Origin: Pirellulaceae bacterium
GTDB lineage: Bacteria; Planctomycetota; Planctomycetia; Pirellulales; Pirellulaceae
NCBI GenBank assembly: GCA_020846515.1
Contig: JADLDX010000228.1
Span: 1-10,310 of the forward strand
Length of the DNA: 10,310 bases
Direction of reading: 5' to 3'
Positions 6,562 through 10,310 of this stretch are shown here, piece after piece. The notes beneath the pieces were generated by a model. It was not told the DNA's origin, made no database searches, and saw only the letters and a list, made by a program, of their open reading frames with translations. The translations under genes and the position numbers were made by a program. How positions within the stretch are numbered: the stretch's first letter is position 1; every line of letters begins with the position of its first letter.

Positions 6562-8275
6562 GCACGTCGACAACTTAGTGCCTTCATCCCGCATCGGACG
6601 TGTCGACGCGCTTAGTCGTCGTGAACTGTTGCAAGCCGTCTTGGGTACATCCAGCCTGGCTCTGACAGGCTGTAACCGTACCGCGTTGCCGCAAGCCGGC
6701 GATTACCTTGCGCAAGACTTCGCGCTTGGGCATCGCTTGCGCGACCCGTCCGCTACAGTTGCTCTACCCACCGATTGGCAATCGGTTCCTGTGGTCATCG
6801 TCGGTGGCGGTATCGCTGGCTTGTCAGCCGGCTGGCGACTGCTCAGGCAGGGTTTTCGCGATTTCTTGGTGCTGGACTTGGAACGCGAAGTCGGCGGTTC
6901 ATCGCGCAGCGGTAACTCTGGGCGATTTCAGTTTCCATGGGGCGCGCATTACATCACGACGCCGATGGCCGACAACGTCGAGTTGATTGAGCTGCTGCAA
7001 GAAATGCAGATTGTCGAACGCTTGGAACAAGATGGATCACCGATCGTCGCCGAACAGTACCTCTGCCGCGAACCGGAAGAGCGTCTCTTTCAGAATGGTA
7101 CCTGGATCGAAGGCTTGTATCCGGCTTTAGAGTCCACGGAAGATGACCAACGTCAGTTGGAAGAGTTCCAGCTGTCGATGCATCAGTGGTCGCAGCGCCG
7201 CGATGCCGATGGCAAGCGCGCCTTTACCATTCCCATCGCTCGTTGCTCCACTGCCGAAGAGTTCTTGAAGCTCGATCAACTGTCGATGGCCGAGTGGACT
7301 CGGCAGCAGGGCTGGACATCCGCACGCTTGCGTTGGTACATCGATTACGCATGTCGCGACGATTATGGCTTGACGATCGATCGCACCAGCGCATGGGCAG
7401 GCATCTTTTACTTCGCAGCGCGACTGCGGAGCGATCGCAGCGAATCACAGAACGTGATCACCTGGCCAGCCGGCAACGGTCATATCGTGCAATATCTGTC
7501 GCAGCTTCTGAAGGCTCAATTGCGTACTGGCCAACTTGTGTACCGCATCAGTCCGACTAAACCCGGGCGGGCCGAAGCCCAGAGCGCGCAACTTCAGCCC
7601 GCCGATGACCACAAAACAGAGAGCCCTGTCTATTTGACGACGCTCGATGGCCAGACCGGTGTCGTGCGCGGCATCGCTGCATCGCGAGTCATCTTCGCTG
7701 GGCCACAGTTCGTTGCCCAGCGTGTTATCGACGGCATGGCGGAACGCCGCGCGCTTACCAGTAACTTTCGATACAGTTCATGGCTGGTGGCAAACCTGCA
7801 CTTGAGCGCTCGGCCGCGAGCCTCCGGTTTTCCGATCTGCTGGGACAACATCTTGTACGACAGCAAGTCCTTGGGCTATGTGGTCTCGACACATCAAAGC
7901 GGCATCGATCATGGCCCGACAGTGATCACTTGGTATTACCCTTTCGCCAATGTCGAAGGCAAACTGTCGCGCGATCAGCTCTTGCGTTTAGAATGGAGCG
8001 AGTGGGCCGACCTGGCGCTAACCGACCTCGAGCAAGCGCATCCCGACATCCGCCAACTGGTCAAACGCATCGATATCATGCGTTGGGGTCATGCCATGAT
8101 CGAACCAGGTCCCAACTTCCTCTGGAGCGATGCGCGCCGCTCAGCCGCCCAGCCACTGGGTGCAGTTCACTTCGCCAACACCGACCTGAGCGGCATCGCG
8201 CTGATGGAAGAGGCCTTCTATCACGGCGTCCGCGCCGCCGACGAAGTGCTCGCAAATGGGGTCAGGTCTCATTAA
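6548..8275 (+). CDS. Tat-exported, lipoprotein-type FAD-dependent amine oxidase-like protein
   Basis: This 575-aa protein starts at ATG 6548, which has GAGG (6538-6541) six bases upstream and overlaps the end of the aminopropyltransferase gene; a longer frame from 6437 lies mostly inside that gene. The N-terminus has a twin-arginine motif SRREL (23-27), a hydrophobic stretch and a lipobox LTGC with Cys42, predicting Tat export and lipid anchoring. [18 protein letters not shown] (83-99 region) is the FAD-binding fold with GGGIAG at 86-91. [20 protein letters not shown] and the C-terminal FAD-contact region [20 protein letters not shown] agree with the amine oxidase/NAD_binding_8 superfamily. 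It may oxidise a polyamine-type product outside the membrane (inference). The last residues, GVRSH and the TAA, come from a dispersed repeat half-site (8255-8275). Confidence 0.85.
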   Translation: MSPNKHVDNLVPSSRIGRVDALSRRELLQAVLGTSSLALTGCNRTALPQAGDYLAQDFALGHRLRDPSATVALPTDWQSVPVVIVGGGIAGLSAGWRLLRQGFRDFLVLDLEREVGGSSRSGNSGRFQFPWGAHYITTPMADNVELIELLQEMQIVERLEQDGSPIVAEQYLCREPEERLFQNGTWIEGLYPALESTEDDQRQLEEFQLSMHQWSQRRDADGKRAFTIPIARCSTAEEFLKLDQLSMAEWTRQQGWTSARLRWYIDYACRDDYGLTIDRTSAWAGIFYFAARLRSDRSESQNVITWPAGNGHIVQYLSQLLKAQLRTGQLVYRISPTKPGRAEAQSAQLQPADDHKTESPVYLTTLDGQTGVVRGIAASRVIFAGPQFVAQRVIDGMAERRALTSNFRYSSWLVANLHLSARPRASGFPICWDNILYDSKSLGYVVSTHQSGIDHGPTVITWYYPFANVEGKLSRDQLLRLEWSEWADLALTDLEQAHPDIRQLVKRIDIMRWGHAMIEPGPNFLWSDARRSAAQPLGAVHFANTDLSGIALMEEAFYHGVRAADEVLANGVRSH

Positions 8276-8279
8276 TTGG
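8255..8279. repeat. Solo half-site of the GGGGTCAGGTCTCATT repeat family
   Basis: AATGGGGTCAGGTCTCATT (8255-8273), continuing AATTGG, matches the left arm of the 165-bp element at 9912-10076 over GGGGTCAGGTCTCATT. No inverted partner is found before the next gene. The motif resembles REP-type palindromes linked to Y1 transposases (from memory). It covers the last codons and the stop of the FAD gene. Confidence 0.7.
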
Positions 8280-8292
8280 ACAGCGCCACTTG

Positions 8293-8379
8293 GCGTAGCC
8301 ACCCGTCGCCAGACTGTGGACGCGTAGCCACCTGTCGCCAGACGGTGGACGCGTAGCCACCTGTCGCCAGACGGTGGAC
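8293..8379. repeat. Three 29-bp tandem repeats, each with an internal hairpin
   Basis: Units are 8293-8321, 8322-8350 and 8351-8379. The last two are identical and the first differs at two positions. A degenerate partial fourth follows (GCTAACCCTAGCCACC). Each unit contains CCACC-T-GTC-gcca-GAC-GGTGG, which can form a stem with one bulged T. There are no spacers, so it is not a CRISPR array. The array fills most of the gap between the FAD and polytopic genes and may affect transcript stability or read-through (inference). Confidence 0.85.
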
Positions 8380-8410
8380 GCTAACCCTAGCCACCATACC
8401 GCAGAGAGTT

Positions 8411-9520
8411 TTGAAGCAAGCCACCAAAGTTTCGGGATCAAGGCCGTTGAAAGCGAGTGACCAAGCAACACAAGATCATTGGCTGTTTTCGCCGCAAGTC
8501 GACTTGCTGGCGTTCGGCGGCAGTTTCGTAGCTTCGATGCTGCTCTTGGCACTGGGATGGCCGCTAGGTCTAACGCAAGGCGATACGCCGGACCTGGTGT
8601 GGATCGGTGCCATCTTGCTGATCGATGTCGCGCATGTTTACGCCACCGGCTTTCGAGTCTACTTTGTCCCGGGCGAATTCAAGCGTCGTCCTTGGCTGTA
8701 TGGAGGCACACCGGTATTGGCCTTCGTCGCTGCTTGGCTGTTGGCGCAGTACGGTACGCTCTTCTTCTGGCGAGCCCTAGCCTACCTGGCCGTATTCCAC
8801 TTCGTCAGGCAGCAGTACGGTTGGGTGGCTCTGTATCGTCGTCGCGAATTGGACCAGTCGCGCGTGGTTTGGTGGTTGGATGCCATAGCCATTTATGCTG
8901 CCACCATCTTTCCACTGATTTACTGGCACACCCATCCTCGCAACTTCGCTTGGTTTACGCCCGATGATTTTGTTACTTTGCCATCATGGATTTCGCCAAT
9001 CGCCGCCGCCATCTATGTATTGGCGCTGAGTGCCTACGCTGTGCGCTCGATCACCTGCGCCTGGTCGGGTCGCTGGAATCCAGGCAAAGACATGGTTGTG
9101 GCGACAACGGCCGTCTTGTGGTTCGTCGGTATTGTCTTGTTCGATTCCGATTATGCCTTTACTGTCACCAACGTCATCGCACATGGCGTCCCATATCTCG
9201 TATTGGTCTATTGGTACGGCCATCGGCAGCGCTCGTCGAACCACAATCAAGGGAAACACATGCACGAGAGCCACGTGGAGGATGAGCAAGTTAGTGGCCG
9301 GGCCAGCTGGATCAAGTACCTGGCGCTCTTGTGGCTGCTGGCATACGCCGAGGAGTTTCTCTGGGACGTCGGCTTTTGGCATGAACGCAGCTGGCTATTT
9401 GGTTCGCCTCAAGATTGGAACGCATATCACGCGGTGCTGCTACCGCTGTTGGCAGTACCCCAGATCACGCATTATGTGCTGGACGGTTTCATCTGGCGCC
9501 GCACATCATCGCCACTGTGA
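8411..9520 (+). CDS. Polytopic membrane protein of unknown function with intramembrane histidines
   Basis: This 369-aa protein has about nine or ten hydrophobic segments (roughly 33-52, 62-82, 97-118, 122-140, 155-172, 193-212, 227-244, 250-270, 299-318, 338-361). Histidines sit in or next to several of them: His75 (DVAHVYATGFRVYF), His130 (FHFVRQQYGW), His258 (NVIAHGVPYLVLVYWYG), His340 and His354 (ITHYVLDGFIWRR). A His-rich loop lies at 271-288. I do not recognise a named family. The pattern recalls di-metal membrane oxygenases or Brp/Blh-like proteins, but the canonical His boxes are not evident. The start is uncertain: TTG at 8411 (GAGAG just upstream) or TTG at 8447. The first ATG (8534-8538 region) would remove the conserved-looking DHWLFSPQVDLLAFGG. 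It follows the FAD gene after 135 bp of repeats and is probably part of the same module. Confidence 0.75.
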   Translation: MKQATKVSGSRPLKASDQATQDHWLFSPQVDLLAFGGSFVASMLLLALGWPLGLTQGDTPDLVWIGAILLIDVAHVYATGFRVYFVPGEFKRRPWLYGGTPVLAFVAAWLLAQYGTLFFWRALAYLAVFHFVRQQYGWVALYRRRELDQSRVVWWLDAIAIYAATIFPLIYWHTHPRNFAWFTPDDFVTLPSWISPIAAAIYVLALSAYAVRSITCAWSGRWNPGKDMVVATTAVLWFVGIVLFDSDYAFTVTNVIAHGVPYLVLVYWYGHRQRSSNHNQGKHMHESHVEDEQVSGRASWIKYLALLWLLAYAEEFLWDVGFWHERSWLFGSPQDWNAYHAVLLPLLAVPQITHYVLDGFIWRRTSSPL

Positions 9521-9561
9521 AGCTCGACATTGTGAACCTCGACATTGTGAAGCTCGACATT
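9517..9561. repeat. Three 15-bp tandem repeats overlapping a stop codon
   Basis: GTGAAGCTCGACATT at 9517-9531, GTGAACCTCGACATT at 9532-9546, and the first form again at 9547-9561, followed by GTG. The first unit includes the TGA (9518-9520) of the polytopic protein gene. A 15-base period keeps frame, so read-through in another frame would give repeated V-K-L-D-I. No function can be assigned. Confidence 0.85.
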
Positions 9562-9723
9562 GTGTTCAGCCGCGCTGCTGTCATCGCAGCCATTTGGCCA
9601 CAGAAGTATTCAAGCGTTCTCGGTTGCCCGTGGAGCACCCCTGCGAGAATTCGCACCTGAAATTAAGCTACGATACTTTACATATAAAGTAAATGCGGAT
9701 CGGATTCCCCCCCTCCCCTTGTG
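9562..9723. other. Non-coding spacer with a small AT palindrome
   Basis: I see no gene here. The perfect inverted pair TACTTTA / TAAAGTA around CATA (9674-9691) could be a protein-binding site or a weak hairpin; it is too AT-rich to be a convincing terminator. Confidence 0.4.
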
Positions 9724-9904
9724 TACTCACAAGGGTATTTGCCGCTTTGAGCTGCATTCTTTTTCTGTCCCCCTTTTTTCTGTCTCTCGTCTTCAATTCT
9801 TCAAAGCCAGAGTTTCGCTATCGACCAACCAGCGCCCCAGAAAATCCCTAGCCTGGTCATACCGGAGGGAGACAGAAAAAAGGGTGACAGAAAAAAGGAA
9901 CAAA
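9724..9904. repeat. Second full copy of the ~180-bp inverted-repeat element
   Basis: It is nearly identical to 892-1070 and in the same orientation. Arms are at 9757-9786 and 9869-9900. The inner pair is weaker than in the first copy (GACCAACC versus CCTGGTC). Its right end with flank (9869-9908) is identical to 1-40. No transposase is encoded, so any movement would need a protein supplied elsewhere. The long hairpin could also end transcripts leaving the polyamine-type operon (inference). Confidence 0.82.
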
Positions 9905-9911
9905 TCGAATA

Positions 9912-10076
9912 AACGGGGTCAGGTCTCATTTTCGTGACCCAGCGAGCGTCAACGCGAGTTCTCGCGAAGTCAACTCCTGGCTGGTAAAGATCAAGTGCAT
10001 CGCAGATCGACTCGGGCTAGTCTGGACCTGTACCTAACTTCTCGTTTACGGCCAGTAAATGAAACCTGACCCCGTT
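9912..10076. repeat. 165-bp element bounded by 20-bp inverted repeats (second repeat family)
   Basis: The left arm AACGGGGTCAGGTCTCATTT (9912-9931) and right arm AAATGAAACCTGACCCCGTT (10057-10076) are inverted copies with one mismatch. The interior has no open frame of note. The same arm occurs alone at 8255-8273. It lies seven bases after the element at 9724-9904. The right edge is about nine bases from where CorA-like coding sequence begins. Confidence 0.78.
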
Positions 10077-10084
10077 ATTCGCCT

Positions 10085-10204
10085 TGGAACATGCCTGAGC
10101 TGAACTGGAAATACGGCTACCCTGCTACCTTAGGTTTGATGGCCATCACCGCCTTTGGCTTGCTATGGTACTGTAAACGCAAAGGCTGGATTTTTGGCCA
10201 TTGA
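10085..10204 (+). pseudogene. C-terminal remnant of a CorA-type Mg2+ channel
   Basis: From the Asn codon before ATG 10091 the frame reads N-MPELNWKYGYPATLGLM, continues as a hydrophobic helix (AITAFGLLWYCKRKGW) and stops at TGA 10202-10204. MPEL followed by W-x-Y-G-Y-P and a final helix ending in basic residues plus GW is the standard C-terminus of CorA channels, after the GMN pore motif. The GMN motif, the first helix and the long cytoplasmic domain are missing; the frame runs upstream into a stop inside the repeat element at 9912-10076. It is therefore most likely a truncated remnant. A separate 37-residue membrane peptide starting at ATG 10091 cannot be excluded, but no clear ribosome site supports it. 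Confidence 0.65.
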
Positions 10205-10310
10205 AGACAAGTCCATTTCTGTTGGTCTCTCTCTCATCAGCATTGTGCTGTGGGGAACAATCGCTGGTGTCATGTTACCATTTGCACTAAAGAGGCTTGG
10301 GCTTGATCCA
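10205..10310 (+). pseudogene. Internal fragment of an MgtE-type Mg2+ transporter, running off the window
   Basis: In the frame of codon 10206 the translation is DKSISVGLSLISIVLWGTIA, then GVMLPFALKRLGLDP to the window edge. A V-G-L-S-L helix, the G-x-x-L-P pattern and KRLG-x-DP match the late membrane part of MgtE transporters, where the next residues are normally A-x-A-S/T-G-P. The N-terminal regulatory domains, CBS pair and first membrane helices are missing. The sequence immediately upstream is the CorA tail in a different frame, with no start codon suited to this frame. It looks like a 5'-truncated remnant, though what lies beyond 10310 is not visible. Confidence 0.6.

Noticed and set aside
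8293..8379. Possible CRISPR array
   Set aside because: The 29-bp units are directly adjacent with no spacers and no cas genes are nearby, so it is a plain tandem repeat.
9560..9937. Plus-strand 125-aa open frame across the second repeat element
   Set aside because: Its C-terminal part is the translated repeat element (the same peptide appears from the copy near 892-1070) and the rest has no family resemblance.

Overview
The window looks like chromosomal DNA of a planctomycete, probably Pirellulaceae-like. This is inferred from three things: the operon type, moderate-GC coding sequence with tight ATGA/TAATG overlaps, and several families of short dispersed repeats. No rRNA or other taxonomic marker is present, so the assignment is tentative.

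Layout. (1) 1-290: the right end of a dispersed inverted-repeat element (1-40), then non-coding DNA with a candidate terminator facing the next genes. (2) 291-839, minus strand: an abutting ParD-like antitoxin / RelE-ParE-like toxin pair with its own well-formed promoter (858-887). (3) 892-1070: a full copy of the repeat element, then about 310 bp of non-coding leader. (4) 1383-8275, plus strand: a compact seven-gene run, SPFH/Band_7-GYF_2 protein, S-adenosylmethionine decarboxylase (SpeD), two-module zinc-ribbon/DUF4178 membrane protein, an easily missed 58-aa GTG-start Gly/Ser-rich protein, DUF350 (YjfL-like) membrane protein, membrane-fused spermidine-synthase-like enzyme, and a Tat/lipoprotein FAD amine-oxidase-like enzyme. 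(5) 8255-8410: a REP-like half-site that supplies the stop codon of the FAD gene, and three 29-bp tandem repeats. (6) 8411-9520: a polytopic membrane protein with intramembrane histidines, probably part of the same module. (7) 9517-10076: a 15-bp tandem repeat, a second full copy of the first repeat element, and a 165-bp element of a second inverted-repeat family. (8) 10085-10310: the C-terminal tail of a CorA-type Mg2+ channel abutting the inside of an MgtE-type Mg2+ transporter, both apparently remnants.

How the genes may work together. SpeD makes decarboxylated SAM. The membrane-anchored aminopropyltransferase would transfer its aminopropyl group to an unidentified acceptor. DUF350, DUF4178 and SPFH proteins form the membrane part, and an exported, lipid-anchored flavoenzyme could oxidise an amine product outside the cytoplasmic membrane. 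AdoMetDC / spermidine synthase / DUF350 / DUF4178 neighbourhoods are known from comparative genomics. The parts worth attention here are the exported FAD oxidase, the His-containing polytopic protein and the small Gly-rich protein. The substrate is unknown. The module is bracketed by direct copies of the same repeat element (892-1070 and 9724-9904).
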